Source: Microbacterium murale (lineage in GTDB: Bacteria > Actinomycetota > Actinomycetes > Actinomycetales > Microbacteriaceae). Taken from it: DNA of 64,000 bases. The stretch spans positions 2,046,001 through 2,110,000 of the forward strand of contig NZ_JAUSXK010000001.1 in NCBI RefSeq assembly GCF_030815955.1, given 5' to 3'. A program made the translations under genes and the position numbers. Shown here piece after piece: positions 32,084 through 41,392 of the stretch (its first letter is position 1; the number at the start of each line of letters is the position of its first letter). Under the pieces are notes generated by a model that worked only from the letters and a program-made list of their open reading frames with translations, did not search any database and was not told the origin of the DNA.

Positions 32084-33292
32084 TCATCCCTCATCCGCGG
32101 CGGGATGCCGGCGCCCGCGGCCGACCAGGATTCGCACCAGGACGACCACGGCGACGACGACGCAGAGCGCGGACGTCGTCGACAGCGCGATGCCGAAGTT
32201 CGTCTGGGCCGCGATGAAGCCGACGACCAACGCGCCGATGCCGGTGCCGCAGTCGAAGCCGATGTTCCACACCGCGCTGGCGATGTCGCGGTGGCGCGGG
32301 CCCACCGCGGCGAACGATTCGATCAGTGTGACGTTCTGGAGGCTGCCGTAGGCGATGCCGGTGATGGCCATTCCGCCGATCAGTGCTGCCCCGCCTCCGC
32401 CGAACATCGACCATACGCACAGGGCGAGTCCCGCCGCACCGAGCAGAAGCAGCGGCGGCTGGAACGGCAGGTGCCCGAAACGGTCGGCCAATCCACCGAT
32501 GAGCCAACGGGCGGCTGCCGCGCAGGCGGTGAGCGCGAACAACCCGGCGACGGCGTATCCACCCACCTCCGGGAACTGCGGCACGAAGGTCAGCAGGGCA
32601 CCACCGGGAGCTGTGATCGTGAGCAGCACAATGCTCGGCGCGATCAGCGCCAACCACACTCGTGCGCTCGTCCTGTGCGGATGGTGATCGGCTGCCGGAG
32701 ACGGCGGCATGCGGTCGAGGCGTCGCGCGAGCAGGAATGCAGGGACTGTGGCGATCAGTGGGGCTGCTCCGACGGCGAACACGACCCAGAAGCCCACGTG
32801 GTCGGCGATCCAGACCGAGGTCGGCACGAGCAGGATCTGCGGGGCGGAGATCGACAGGCCGTAGAGACCGATGGCACGCCCGCGGCGGGCGGGTTCCACC
32901 AATCGCGCCACCGCCGACGATCCGCACACGGTGATCACCGCGAAGCCGGCGCCGCGCACGGCGGAAAGGGCGAGGATCGCGGGCAGCGCATCGGTCATGA
33001 GCAGCACCAAGGAGGGAGCGCCGAGAAGCACCACACCTGCGAGTAACGTCGGCGTCCAACCGAATCTGCGCAATGCCGCAGGAACTGTCGTCTGCACGGC
33101 GACGGTGGCGGCCATCATGACGGCGTTCACGAGTCCGCCGCCGACCTCGTCAGCACCCCCGCGCACCGCCCACAGCGGCACCGTCGACACCAATGCGCCG
33201 AATCCGGCGAAGCAGAGCGCCGACATCGACATCAGCGCCATGATCCCAGGAGTCCTGATCACACTGTGAGGTGTCGCGGTCGTGCTCGTCAT
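32084..33292 (-). CDS. MFS transporter (12 TM)
   Basis: 402 residues with 12 hydrophobic helices and the cytoplasmic ARRLDRMPPSPAADHHPHRTS loop between the halves. Motif-like regions include RGAGFAVITVCGSSAVARLVEPARRGRAIGLYG. It resembles the sugar/drug exporter subgroup often annotated as YfcJ/arabinose-efflux-like permeases, but the substrate is not evident. It ends ten bases before the helicase start on the same strand, so the two may be co-transcribed. Confidence 0.85.
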   Translation of the reverse strand: MTSTTATPHSVIRTPGIMALMSMSALCFAGFGALVSTVPLWAVRGGADEVGGGLVNAVMMAATVAVQTTVPAALRRFGWTPTLLAGVVLLGAPSLVLLMTDALPAILALSAVRGAGFAVITVCGSSAVARLVEPARRGRAIGLYGLSISAPQILLVPTSVWIADHVGFWVVFAVGAAPLIATVPAFLLARRLDRMPPSPAADHHPHRTSARVWLALIAPSIVLLTITAPGGALLTFVPQFPEVGGYAVAGLFALTACAAAARWLIGGLADRFGHLPFQPPLLLLGAAGLALCVWSMFGGGGAALIGGMAITGIAYGSLQNVTLIESFAAVGPRHRDIASAVWNIGFDCGTGIGALVVGFIAAQTNFGIALSTTSALCVVVAVVVLVRILVGRGRRHPAADEG

Positions 33293-33356
33293 ATCCGATT
33301 CAGCCTACCGAGCGGCTTGGTCGAAGGCTGGGGATGCCGCCGCATCCGTACCTCGG

Positions 33357-34067
33357 TCAGGCCGTCGCCGCGCGCAGGGCGATCTCGATCATGTCGCCGA
33401 AGGTCTGCTCGCGCTCCTGCGCCGTGGTCTGCTCGCCGGTGACGATGTGGTCGGAGACGGTGCAGATGCTGAGTGCGCGACGACCGTGGAACGCGGCCAG
33501 GGTGTAGAGGCCACTGGTCTCCATCTCGACCGCGAGTGCGCCATGGGCGACGAACGGCTCGGTCAGCTCTGGCCGAGTGCTGTAGAACTGGTCGCTCGAG
33601 AACAGCAGCCCGACGTGCACGGCTGATTCCAGAGACATGGACTCGGTCGCCTCGACAGCTGCCCGCAGCAGCGAGAAGTCGGCGACGGGTGCGTAGTCGA
33701 GCCCGTTGAACCGCACGCGGTTGATGCCGGAGTCGGTGCACGCACCGTTCGCGATGATGATGTCGCGCACAGCGAGGCGCTCGGTGAGCGCGCCGCATGA
33801 GCCCACTCGCACGATCTTCTGCACGTCGTAGTCGCTGAACAGCTCATGTGCGTAGATCGCCATCGACGGCTGTCCCATGCCCGACCCCTGCACCGAGACG
33901 CGGTGGCCCTCCCAGGTGCCGGTGAATCCCAGCATCCCGCGGGTCTCGGAATACAGCGAGGCGTCGACGAGGAAGTTCTCCGCGATCCACTTCGCCCGCA
34001 GCGGGTCGCCGGGGAACAGGACGATGGGGGCGATCTGACCGGGCTCGGCGGCGATGTGCGTGCTCAT
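33357..34067 (-). CDS. deoD: Purine-nucleoside phosphorylase, DeoD (hexameric) type
   Basis: 236 residues, the usual DeoD length. Phosphorolyses purine (deoxy)nucleosides to free base and (deoxy)ribose 1-phosphate. Visible: VLFPGDPLRAKWIAENFL (phosphate-binding Gly/Arg), KIVRVGSCGAL (Arg and Ser of the phosphate site), ALAVEMETSGLYTLA (ribose-binding Met-Glu) and CTVSDHIVTGE (catalytic Asp). It stands between an MFS gene and a siderophore ATPase gene on the same strand; no deo operon partners are seen. Confidence 0.92.
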   Translation of the reverse strand: MSTHIAAEPGQIAPIVLFPGDPLRAKWIAENFLVDASLYSETRGMLGFTGTWEGHRVSVQGSGMGQPSMAIYAHELFSDYDVQKIVRVGSCGALTERLAVRDIIIANGACTDSGINRVRFNGLDYAPVADFSLLRAAVEATESMSLESAVHVGLLFSSDQFYSTRPELTEPFVAHGALAVEMETSGLYTLAAFHGRRALSICTVSDHIVTGEQTTAQEREQTFGDMIEIALRAATA

Positions 34068-34091
34068 GCGCCCAGCCTAGGCAGAACCTGC

Positions 34092-34889
34092 TCAGCCGAT
34101 CCCCGGCAGCACCACAGGGCACCCGAACACGGGGTCGATGATCACGCGTGCCGACAGGCCGAACAGATCGTGGATCAGGTCGGCGGTCACGATGTCTCCC
34201 GGAGCACCCTCGGCGATGATGCGGCCGTCCTTCATCGCGATCAGGTTCGTGGCGAACCGCGCGGCCTGATTGATGTCGTGCAGCACCGCGACGATCGTGC
34301 GTTCACCGTCCTGCATCCCCGAGATCAGTTCCATCACGTCGTTCTGGTGGCCGATGTCGAGGAAAGTGGTCGGCTCGTCGAGCAGCAGGACCGCGGTCTC
34401 CTGCGCCAGCGCCATGGCGATCCATACCCGCTGACGCTGCCCGCCGGAGAGCTCGTCGACCCGGCGTTCCGCGAGGTCGGAGACCTCGGTGGCGCTCAGT
34501 GCGTCGGCGACGGCGTTCTCATCGTCGAGCGACCAGCTGCGCAGCAGTGTCTGATGCGGGTAGCGGCCGCGGCTCACGAGATCCTGCACGGTGATCCCGT
34601 CCGGGGCGATCGGCGTCTGCGGGAGAAGCCCGAGGCGCCTCGCCAGCTCCTTCGTCGGCACCGAGCGGATGTCGGTCCCATCGAGGAGCACGCTGCCACT
34701 CTCGGGTTTCAACAGTCGCGCGAGCGAGCGCAGCAGGGTCGACTTGCCGCACGCGTTCGGCCCGATGATCACGGTCAGCTCCCCGGGTGGGATCTCGACG
34801 TCGATGCCGTCGATGATCGCGGCGCCGCCGTATCCGATGCGCAGGTCCGTGCCATTCAGTCGCGGCGCGGTGGGCAGAGTATGAGTCAC
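34092..34889 (-). CDS. Siderophore ABC transporter ATPase (system 1, FepC-like)
   Basis: 265 residues from GTG 34889 overlapping the permease stop (GTGA). Walker A GPNACGKSTLL, Q-loop LGLLPQTPIAPDGITVQDLV, signature LSGGQRQRVWIAMALAQ, Walker B VLLLDEPTTFLD and the H-loop AVLHDINQAARF give a canonical FecE/FepC ATPase. It powers the two FecCD permeases encoded just upstream. Upstream in-frame codons back to 35711 lie inside the permease gene and are not used. Confidence 0.95.
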   Translation of the reverse strand: MTHTLPTAPRLNGTDLRIGYGGAAIIDGIDVEIPPGELTVIIGPNACGKSTLLRSLARLLKPESGSVLLDGTDIRSVPTKELARRLGLLPQTPIAPDGITVQDLVSRGRYPHQTLLRSWSLDDENAVADALSATEVSDLAERRVDELSGGQRQRVWIAMALAQETAVLLLDEPTTFLDIGHQNDVMELISGMQDGERTIVAVLHDINQAARFATNLIAMKDGRIIAEGAPGDIVTADLIHDLFGLSARVIIDPVFGCPVVLPGIG

Positions 34890-35935
34890 TTGCGTCTCCC
34901 TTCGACGATGAGCAGCCAGAGCAGATAGAGGCCGCCGATGCAGACGGTGACGGCGCCGACCGGCAGCAGGACCTGAGGGATCGCATGCTGCGCGATCATG
35001 TCGGCCGACAACAGGACGACGGCGCCCACGAGGGCCGCCGACACGACGTCGACCGAAGTGCCGCGTCCGCGCAGCCGCCGCCCGATCTGCGGGGCCGCAA
35101 GCGCGACGAACGCGATCGGTCCTGCCGTCGCGGTGACCACCGCTGTCGTCACGACGCCCAGCACGACGAGCATCACCTTGCTGCGCTCGACCGGAACCCC
35201 GAGTGCGGCGGCCATGTCGTCTCCGAGTTCCAGGCGACGCATGCGCCGCTGTCCCACGGGAAGTGCGACGATGACGAGGGCGAGGACGATCGCACCGAAC
35301 GCCACTGATGTCCCGTCCGCGAGCGCCAGGCTGCCGGCACCCCAGACGGCCGCGCGCATCGCCTCGTCGACATCGGCCTTCACGGAGAACCACTGATTGA
35401 GGCCGCCCAGGAAGGCGCTCATCGCGATGCCGACCAGGATGAGTCGCATGCCTGAGACTCCCTGTCGGAACGCCAGGAAGTACACCACGGCCGCGGCAGC
35501 GAGCCCGCCGATCATGGCCGCGGTGACGGTGGCGGCGTAGCCGTTGATCCCGAGCATCAGCATGACGATGACGCCGGTGTAGGAGCCGGCGTTGAAACCG
35601 ATGATGTCGGGACTGCCCAGCGGGTTGCGGGTGAGTGACTGGAAGATCGCGCCGCTGATGCCGAGCAGGCACCCGAACACGATCGCGGCGAGGATGCGCG
35701 GCCCGCGCCACTCCAGCACGACCTTTCGCGCCGCGTCATCGCCTCCCCCGGAGAGCACCTGCACGACCTCTGGCACCGTGATCGGGAACGAGCCGAGCGT
35801 CGTCGCCCAGAGCGCGAGAGCGGTGATCACGACCAGCAGCGCCGCGGCCACCATGATCGCTCGCCGGTTGACGCGGATGCTGGTGCCCGCTGCGCGCACG
35901 ACGACATCGGGGCGGCGCGGGGAGAGGACGCTCAC
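34886..35935 (-). CDS. Siderophore ABC permease (system 1, FepG-like)
   Basis: 349 residues, FecCD family, nine to ten helices. Family marks: EWRGPRILAAIVFGCLLGISGAIFQSLTRNPLGSPDIIGFNAGSY, then AAALGVPVERSKVML, AGPIAFVALAAPQIGRRL and the end LPVGAVTVCIGGLYLLWLLI. Forms the membrane channel as a heterodimer with the product of 35932-36960, which it overlaps by 4 bases. Its stop overlaps the ATPase start. Confidence 0.94.
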   Translation of the reverse strand: MSVLSPRRPDVVVRAAGTSIRVNRRAIMVAAALLVVITALALWATTLGSFPITVPEVVQVLSGGGDDAARKVVLEWRGPRILAAIVFGCLLGISGAIFQSLTRNPLGSPDIIGFNAGSYTGVIVMLMLGINGYAATVTAAMIGGLAAAAVVYFLAFRQGVSGMRLILVGIAMSAFLGGLNQWFSVKADVDEAMRAAVWGAGSLALADGTSVAFGAIVLALVIVALPVGQRRMRRLELGDDMAAALGVPVERSKVMLVVLGVVTTAVVTATAGPIAFVALAAPQIGRRLRGRGTSVDVVSAALVGAVVLLSADMIAQHAIPQVLLPVGAVTVCIGGLYLLWLLIVEGRRK

Positions 35936-36960
35936 AGGTTCACCGCCCTCGTGTTGCGGGCGAGCAGCGCGAGGATGGGGGCACCGACGAGCGCTGTCAC
36001 GATCCCGACCTGCAGCTCGCTGTCGACCATGACACGGCCGAGGATGTCGGACCCGAGCAGCAGCACAGGTGCGACGATCGCCGAGAAAGCGATGATCCGT
36101 CGCTGATCGGGGCCGGTGAACGGGCGGATCAGGTGCGGCACCATCAGCCCGATGAAGCCGATCGGCCCCACCGCGGCCGTTGCCGCGCCGCAGAGCAGGG
36201 TGATCGACAAGGCGACGGTGATGCGTACGGCACCCACGCGGGCGCCGAACGATCGGGCGACATCGTCACCGAGCGCGACGGCATTGAGTGCCCGGCTGCT
36301 GACGACGGCGAGAGCGAGTCCCGCGATGATCCACGGGGCGACGGTCTCGATCGTGCCCCCGGGACGGTCGGCGAGAGTGCCGGCACCCCAGAACCGCATC
36401 CGATCGAAGGTCTCGACGTCGATGAGGGCGAGTGTCTGCGAGAACCCGATGAGCACCGCGCTCGTCGCGACGCCGACCAGCGTCATCCGCAGTGGCGACG
36501 GCGGCCGTTCGCCGAGAGCAGCCAGCACGTAGACGAGTACGGCCGCGAGCAGGGCGCCGAGGAATGCGAGCGGCAGATACTGGTCGATGCGGGTGATGCC
36601 GAGGAACGCGACCCCGAGCACGACGGCGAACCCTGCGCCGGCGTTCACTCCGAGGATCCCAGGGTCGGCCAGAGGGTTGCGGGTCAGGGCCTGCATCAGC
36701 GCCCCGGAGACGCCGAGGGCCGCACCGACGAGCACCCCGAGAATCGTGCGCGGAACCCGCAATCCCAACAGAGTCGCCTCGGCGATCGGATCCGTCGGAT
36801 CCGTCACCACCTGCCAGAGCTCGCCGAGCGGAATCGATGCCGAACCGATCACCAGACTGGCGACGCACAGGCCCGTGAGCACGATGATGCCGACGACGAA
36901 GAACACGATGGCGCTCGTCGTGCCGCGGCGAGTCGCGCAGGTGCTGGTGGCTGAAGTCAT
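35932..36960 (-). CDS. Siderophore ABC permease (system 1, FepD-like)
   Basis: 342 residues, FecCD family: LRVPRTILGVLVGAALGVSGALMQALTRNPLADPGILGVNAGAGFAVVLG near the start, LGDDVARSFGARVGAVRI, VGPIGFIGLMVPHLIRPFTGPDQR and LQVGIVTALVGAPILALLAR at the end. First gene of a three-gene overlapping operon read leftwards from an iron-box-containing promoter. The matching binding protein is encoded divergently at 37061. Confidence 0.94.
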   Translation of the reverse strand: MTSATSTCATRRGTTSAIVFFVVGIIVLTGLCVASLVIGSASIPLGELWQVVTDPTDPIAEATLLGLRVPRTILGVLVGAALGVSGALMQALTRNPLADPGILGVNAGAGFAVVLGVAFLGITRIDQYLPLAFLGALLAAVLVYVLAALGERPPSPLRMTLVGVATSAVLIGFSQTLALIDVETFDRMRFWGAGTLADRPGGTIETVAPWIIAGLALAVVSSRALNAVALGDDVARSFGARVGAVRITVALSITLLCGAATAAVGPIGFIGLMVPHLIRPFTGPDQRRIIAFSAIVAPVLLLGSDILGRVMVDSELQVGIVTALVGAPILALLARNTRAVNL

Positions 36961-36983
36961 GGAGGGGATCAGTTCGAGATCGT

Positions 36984-37008
36984 AGGTAAGGTAAGGCTAT
37001 CGTTACCT
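36984..37008. promoter_or_regulatory. DtxR/IdeR-like iron box between divergent uptake genes (system 1)
   Basis: TAAGGTAAGGCTATCGTTA at 36987-37005 matches the DtxR/IdeR consensus TTAGGTTAGGCTAACCTAA at about 14 of 19 positions and is framed by AGGTAA/TTACCT arms (36984-36989, 37003-37008). It lies between the permease and binding-protein starts and should repress both with iron. Confidence 0.75.
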
Positions 37009-37060
37009 GCGGGTCGTCATCGGCGCCCGGCATCCATCCTCCCGATCTGAAAGCCATTCC

Positions 37061-38056
37061 ATGCGCCATTCCCGCTTGCTCGCAGCCTCCGCGCTCCTCG
37101 CATCCGTCGCCCTCGCCGGCACCGCATGCGCGGCGTCCCCCGCCGAATCCGACGAAACGGCCACCGACGAGCCGACGACGCGGACCGTGACGACCGACTA
37201 CGGCGATGTCGAGATCCCCACCGACCCGAAGAAGATCGTCGTGCTGAACTACGCGCTCGCCGGGTACCTCTACGACCTCGATCAGCCCGTCACTGCGACG
37301 ATCCCGGAGAGCGCTGACGCCACGGAAGGCGAGTTCTCCGAGCTCTGGGGCGATGCGCCGGAGGAGGATGGAACGGTGTTCCTGCCGTGGAGCGTCGACG
37401 GCTTCGACCTCGAGGCGATCCTCGCCGAAGACCCCGATCTCATCATCGGTGGCGGCATCGGCTTCCCGCTGTTCCAGGCCGAGCAGGTCTATGACGAGCT
37501 CAGCGACATCGCGCCCACCGTCTTGGTCGGCAAGGAGCTGGACACCTGGCAGGAGCAGTTCTCGTTCCTCGCGGAGGACGTCTTCGACCAGGCCGACGAC
37601 TACGACGCGGCGGTCGCCGCATATGACGAGCGCGTCGCCGAAGTGCGCGAGGCGATCACGCTGCCTGAGGGGCCCGTCGCGTATGTCGCGTTCACCGGCG
37701 ACGGCACGGCGTACACGCTCGTCGAAGCCGTCGGCCTCCCCAAGGACCTGATCGAGGTCGGGCTGGAACCCGCCCCGGTCTTCGCGGACGGCGACTTCGA
37801 GGTCTACGGCGGTGGCGGCGACATGTTCGAGCTGTCGACGGAACAGGCGGGGCAGACGCTCACCCAGCCGACGCTGTTCGTGATGGGCTTCAACGGCGAC
37901 ACGATGGATGCCGCGACCCTCGCCGAGAATCCGGTCTACGCCGCCCTCCCTGCCTTCCAGAACGACAGCGTCTATGACCTGCCGTACTGGTCGCTGCGCG
38001 GAGACTACGACGAGGCGCTGGCCACGCTCGATCACATCGAGGAGCTGTTCGGCTGA
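37061..38056 (+). CDS. Iron-siderophore binding lipoprotein (system 1)
   Basis: 331 residues. Signal peptide with RHSRLLAASALLASVALAGTACA; the Cys in GTAC is the lipidation site. The mature protein is a class III (FepB/FhuD-like) binding protein: VTTDYGDVEIPTDPKKIVVLNYALAGYLYDL, the long DLEAILAEDPDLIIGGGIG and the terminal VYDLPYWSLRGDYDEALATLDHIEELF. Acidic overall. Delivers ferric siderophore to the FecCD permeases encoded divergently. Followed after one base by a siderophore-interacting reductase. Confidence 0.92.
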   Translation: MRHSRLLAASALLASVALAGTACAASPAESDETATDEPTTRTVTTDYGDVEIPTDPKKIVVLNYALAGYLYDLDQPVTATIPESADATEGEFSELWGDAPEEDGTVFLPWSVDGFDLEAILAEDPDLIIGGGIGFPLFQAEQVYDELSDIAPTVLVGKELDTWQEQFSFLAEDVFDQADDYDAAVAAYDERVAEVREAITLPEGPVAYVAFTGDGTAYTLVEAVGLPKDLIEVGLEPAPVFADGDFEVYGGGGDMFELSTEQAGQTLTQPTLFVMGFNGDTMDAATLAENPVYAALPAFQNDSVYDLPYWSLRGDYDEALATLDHIEELFG

Positions 38057-38057
38057 C

Positions 38058-39773
38058 ATGGCACTGCGTGAGTTCGTCACCCATCCGCTCGTCCTTCGTC
38101 GCCTCGAGGTGATCGGCGCCAGGGACATCACGCCGCGCATGCGCCGGGTCACGCTCGGAGGGCCGGAGATGGCAGCGTTCGAACGCGACGGACTCGCGCT
38201 CGCGCCTTTCCGCGCTCCGGGCTTCGACGATCACGTCAAGGTGATCTTCGCTGAAGACGGCGAGGTGGAGAAGGTGCTCCCGTTACAGCTCGGAGAGGGC
38301 ATCGAATGGACCTCGGCGCCGGGTCGCCAGGCCCGCGACTACACGCCGCGGCGTGTCGCGGATGGCGAGCTCGATCTCGACTTCGTGCTGCATGGTGAAG
38401 GTCCGGCGGTGCAGTGGGCGCGGGCGGCGAAGCCGGGCGATCCGCTCTGGATCGTCGGACCCAAGTCGTCCATCGTCCTCCCGGAGGAGATGGACTGGGT
38501 CGTGCTCGTCGGCGACGAGACGGCGCTGCCGGCGATCGGTCGCTTCCTCGATGAGCGGCCGACGGATGCCGCAGTGCATGCTGTGATCACGATCGGCGCA
38601 GCATCCGCTCGGCAGGGACTCGCACTTCGCGAAGGCGACACGATCGAATGGGTGGTGGCGTCGCCGACCGATCGCGATGCGCTGGAGAGCGCGGTGCGCG
38701 CGGCCGTGCCGGCCGAAGGCGATGGATTCGTCTGGGCGGGTGCCGAGAGCCGTGCCCTGCTGCCGGTTCGACGATTCCTCTCCAGAGAGCGCGGCCTCGC
38801 CAAGAACCGAATGAATCTGACCGGCTACTGGCATGCCGACCAAGGGGCGGATGCTCCGCAGTATCCGGAGGTACCGTCGCCGCTCGCCTGGTTCGCGGTG
38901 CGTGCCGCGCTGCGCGCCGGGATCCTCGACGACATCGCGGATCATTCGGCCGCGAGCGACGAGGAGATCACCTCGCGGCTCGGACTCTCCCCTCGCGCCT
39001 TCGACACGATCGCCCCGACGCTGATCCACCATGGGCTGATCGCTGAGCAGGATGGACGCTTCCGCCTCGCCTCCGCCGGCGAAGCGCTGCTCGCCGATGA
39101 GCATGAGCGGGAAGAGTTCGACGGGCACGAGGCAGACATGCTGTTGGCGCTCTCAGAGCTCGGCCCAGCGCTGCGAGACGGCGGCTCCCCGTGGGAGAGG
39201 GCTCAGGGGGCAACACTGGCCGCCGATGCGACCGCGGATGCCGAGCGCTTCGAAGAGCTTCGCCACAGCACGGAAGTGCTGCGATTCGTGGGCGGCGCGC
39301 TGATCCGAGACTCCCTCTGGGCGGATGCTTCGCGCGTACTGCTCACCGGACCCGGCTCTGCGGAGGTGGCGGATCTCGCCACCGAAGCCGGCATCGCAGC
39401 CGTGTTCACCGTGACAGGCGACGCCGCATCCGAGCTCGCGAACCGGAGCGAGTGGCTGAGGGAGGATGACGGGGCCGCTGCTGACGTCGCGATCGCCGCC
39501 TTCGCTCTGGGGCACCGAACGGATGATGAGGCGCTGCAGCTGCTGGTTCAGTTGCGGGAACGCACGGGCACGCTGGTCGTCATCGACGCAGCGCGTGCGG
39601 ATTCGTTGAGCCCGACCGCGCACGAGGCATCCGTTCTCGCATTCGCCGGCAACGGTGCGGGTCTGCGCGATGAGGTGGCAGCGGATGCGCTCGCCGGTGA
39701 CGCCGGCTGGCGGCGCGAGCGCACGGTCGCGCTCGGATGGGGGATCGAAGCCGCGGTGCTGTGCCGGGTCTGA
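38058..39773 (+). CDS. Siderophore-interacting reductase fused to methyltransferase-like domain
   Basis: 571 residues from ATG 38058, twice the normal SIP length. Residues 1-250 are a FAD-binding SIP reductase: RRLEVIGARDITPRMRRVTLGG, RDYTPRRVADGELDLDFVLHGEG, VGDETALPAIGRFL, FVWAGAESRALLPVRRFL, ending NLTGYWHADQGADA. From about 270 a winged-helix dimerisation region (AWFAVRAALRAGILDDIAD, FDTIAPTLIHHGLI) and a Rossmann-like part (RVLLTGPGSAEVADLATEAGI, closing RRERTVALGWGIEAAVLCRV) resemble plant-type O-methyltransferases. The SAM glycine motif and catalytic His are degenerate. It releases iron by reduction; the role of the C-terminal half is unknown. Confidence 0.85.
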   Translation: MALREFVTHPLVLRRLEVIGARDITPRMRRVTLGGPEMAAFERDGLALAPFRAPGFDDHVKVIFAEDGEVEKVLPLQLGEGIEWTSAPGRQARDYTPRRVADGELDLDFVLHGEGPAVQWARAAKPGDPLWIVGPKSSIVLPEEMDWVVLVGDETALPAIGRFLDERPTDAAVHAVITIGAASARQGLALREGDTIEWVVASPTDRDALESAVRAAVPAEGDGFVWAGAESRALLPVRRFLSRERGLAKNRMNLTGYWHADQGADAPQYPEVPSPLAWFAVRAALRAGILDDIADHSAASDEEITSRLGLSPRAFDTIAPTLIHHGLIAEQDGRFRLASAGEALLADEHEREEFDGHEADMLLALSELGPALRDGGSPWERAQGATLAADATADAERFEELRHSTEVLRFVGGALIRDSLWADASRVLLTGPGSAEVADLATEAGIAAVFTVTGDAASELANRSEWLREDDGAAADVAIAAFALGHRTDDEALQLLVQLRERTGTLVVIDAARADSLSPTAHEASVLAFAGNGAGLRDEVAADALAGDAGWRRERTVALGWGIEAAVLCRV

Positions 39774-39779
39774 GGGTGC

Positions 39780-40451
39780 TCAGCCCTCGCGCCGCCTGAC
39801 GATCTCGTTGATCCAGATCGGGGCGAACGGGGAGGTGCAGCCCGGTGCAGTCGGGTAGTCGGCCAGCACCTGCAGCCGCTCACCGATCTCCAGTGCGCGT
39901 GCGCGCAGGTGCGGGTGGTGGATGCCGATCTGCGCGAGCGTCTCGTTCATCGCCCACTGCGGCCGCTTCGGCGCATTCTTCATATCGCGTTCGATGCGGT
40001 CGAGAAGATCCTCGAGGTCGAGTCCCTCCGGGTTCTTCGCCACGCGCTCGCCGGTCAGCGACCACGCGGCCGCGGCGACCGTCGGATCGGCATCGTCGAA
40101 CCACCGCACCCGCATCTCCTCGGCGAGCGGCGACTTCTTGGCGATGTAGTTCACGAACCAGTCGTTGACCTTCGGCGCTCGCGTCTGCCGCAGCATCGCA
40201 TCGAGTTCGTCTGCGGTGAACTCCCGCGGCGTGCAGATCAGCAGAGCGAGCAATCGCGGAGCAGTCTCGCCTGTCGACCACAGTTCTTTCGCCAGGGCCT
40301 GATCCGTCTTGATCTGCTTCGAAAGCGCGCGCATCTTCGACAGGTTGATGCCGTGGTCGTCGCCGCGCTTCTCGTTCGCTGCCCGCATCTTCGGATCCTC
40401 GAGTGCGGCGAGCTCTCTGAGAACATCGGGGACGGTCATCGTGTCGGCCAT
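39780..40451 (-). CDS. AlkD-like DNA alkylation repair protein
   Basis: 223 residues, mostly helical HEAT-like repeats, matching the DNA alkylation repair (AlkD/AlkC) family: VLRELAALEDPKMRAANEKRGDDHGINLSKMRALSKQIKTDQALAKELW at the N-terminus and WFDDADPTVAAAAWSLTGERV further on. The MNETLAQIGIHHPHLRARALEIGERL region carries the conserved helix pairs. Some members are glycosylases excising alkylated purines, and others have lost activity. I cannot confirm the catalytic Asp/Trp set, so the call is to family level. Convergent with the SIP fusion gene. Confidence 0.78.
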   Translation of the reverse strand: MADTMTVPDVLRELAALEDPKMRAANEKRGDDHGINLSKMRALSKQIKTDQALAKELWSTGETAPRLLALLICTPREFTADELDAMLRQTRAPKVNDWFVNYIAKKSPLAEEMRVRWFDDADPTVAAAAWSLTGERVAKNPEGLDLEDLLDRIERDMKNAPKRPQWAMNETLAQIGIHHPHLRARALEIGERLQVLADYPTAPGCTSPFAPIWINEIVRRREG

Positions 40452-40485
40452 GATTCCAGCCTACGACCGGCGTGCGCGTCCGAGC

Positions 40486-41370
40486 TCAGCCGTCGCTGGC
40501 GGCTGCCAGCAGGGGCACCACCAGATCGCTGATCGGCGTCGGGATGCCGTGTGCACGCCCGCGTCGTTGGATGACGCCGTTGCGGATGCTCCATTCGAGC
40601 GGCCGGTTCGCTTCGCGGTCGGCGAGTATGGAGGTTCCCATATCCGGCGGGAACGCTTGGAAGGCGCTGACGATCTCCCGGGGTACCTCGTCGCTCAGGG
40701 ATGCGCCCTCAGCTCGGGCGACTTCCAGGCCTTCGCGCAGATAGGCCAGGGAGAGCGCGGCGATATCGTCCCTGGCGAACATCCCGGAGCGGCGACCCGT
40801 GAGGACCATCAATCCGGCGACCGCGTTCTGCAGGAGCTTTCGCCACGCCACGGATGCGAAGTCCGTAGAGAGTTCGACCGAGCAACGGGTGCCGCGAAGA
40901 GCCGTCAGCGCGACGCGGGCGGCCGGCGTGTCCGGCAGGGTGAGACGTGGCGCGGCCCGCAACCACACCGAACCGTCTGGCTGTGCTTGAGCGGGAAACC
41001 ACACGACAGAAGGGATGATCCGGGCGCCGTGGGAGTACGGCGTGACAAGATTCTGCTGTTCGACGCCGTTCTGCAGAACGCAGATGACGGTGTCTGCATC
41101 GCACAGTGCCTTCAGCCACGGCGCCGCTGCCTCGACCTGAGTCGATTTGACGGCGAGGAAGACGAGGTCGACTGCTCCGTCGACCTGCGCCGGGCTGGTC
41201 TGAACCGGGCCGGGAACCAGGATGCGGTCATCGTCCACACGCAGTTCGAGCTGTTCACGCGGTGTCCGGCCGTAGATCCGCGGTGTGCGGCCGACCTCGT
41301 GCAGGGCTGCAGCGACGGTCGTGCCGATCGCCCCGGGGCCCACAACGGCGACGGAGGGTGACATCGACAT
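40486..41370 (-). CDS. 2-dehydropantoate 2-reductase (PanE/ApbA) family oxidoreductase
   Basis: 294 residues from ATG 41370 (AAGG three bases upstream; ATG 41364 is alternative). N-terminal NADPH-binding fold SVAVVGPGAIGTTVAAALHEVG (GxGxxG), then LVFLAVKSTQVEAAAPWL and CVLQNGVEQ with the Asn of the family. The C-terminal helical domain has VAWRKLLQNAVAG (catalytic Lys region) and DMGTSILADREANRPLEW. It may make pantoate or act on another 2-keto acid; an oxidoreductase paralogue is as likely as true panE since no panB/C are near. Confidence 0.85.
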   Translation of the reverse strand: MSMSPSVAVVGPGAIGTTVAAALHEVGRTPRIYGRTPREQLELRVDDDRILVPGPVQTSPAQVDGAVDLVFLAVKSTQVEAAAPWLKALCDADTVICVLQNGVEQQNLVTPYSHGARIIPSVVWFPAQAQPDGSVWLRAAPRLTLPDTPAARVALTALRGTRCSVELSTDFASVAWRKLLQNAVAGLMVLTGRRSGMFARDDIAALSLAYLREGLEVARAEGASLSDEVPREIVSAFQAFPPDMGTSILADREANRPLEWSIRNGVIQRRGRAHGIPTPISDLVVPLLAAASDG

Positions 41371-41392
41371 GACCTTATCCTCGCCCCCGCGC

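Noticed and set aside
38058-39773. SIP and methyltransferase-like parts as two genes joined by a sequencing error
   Set aside because: The frame is continuous through the junction at about residue 250-270, with no stop, ribosome site or start codon suggesting a second gene.
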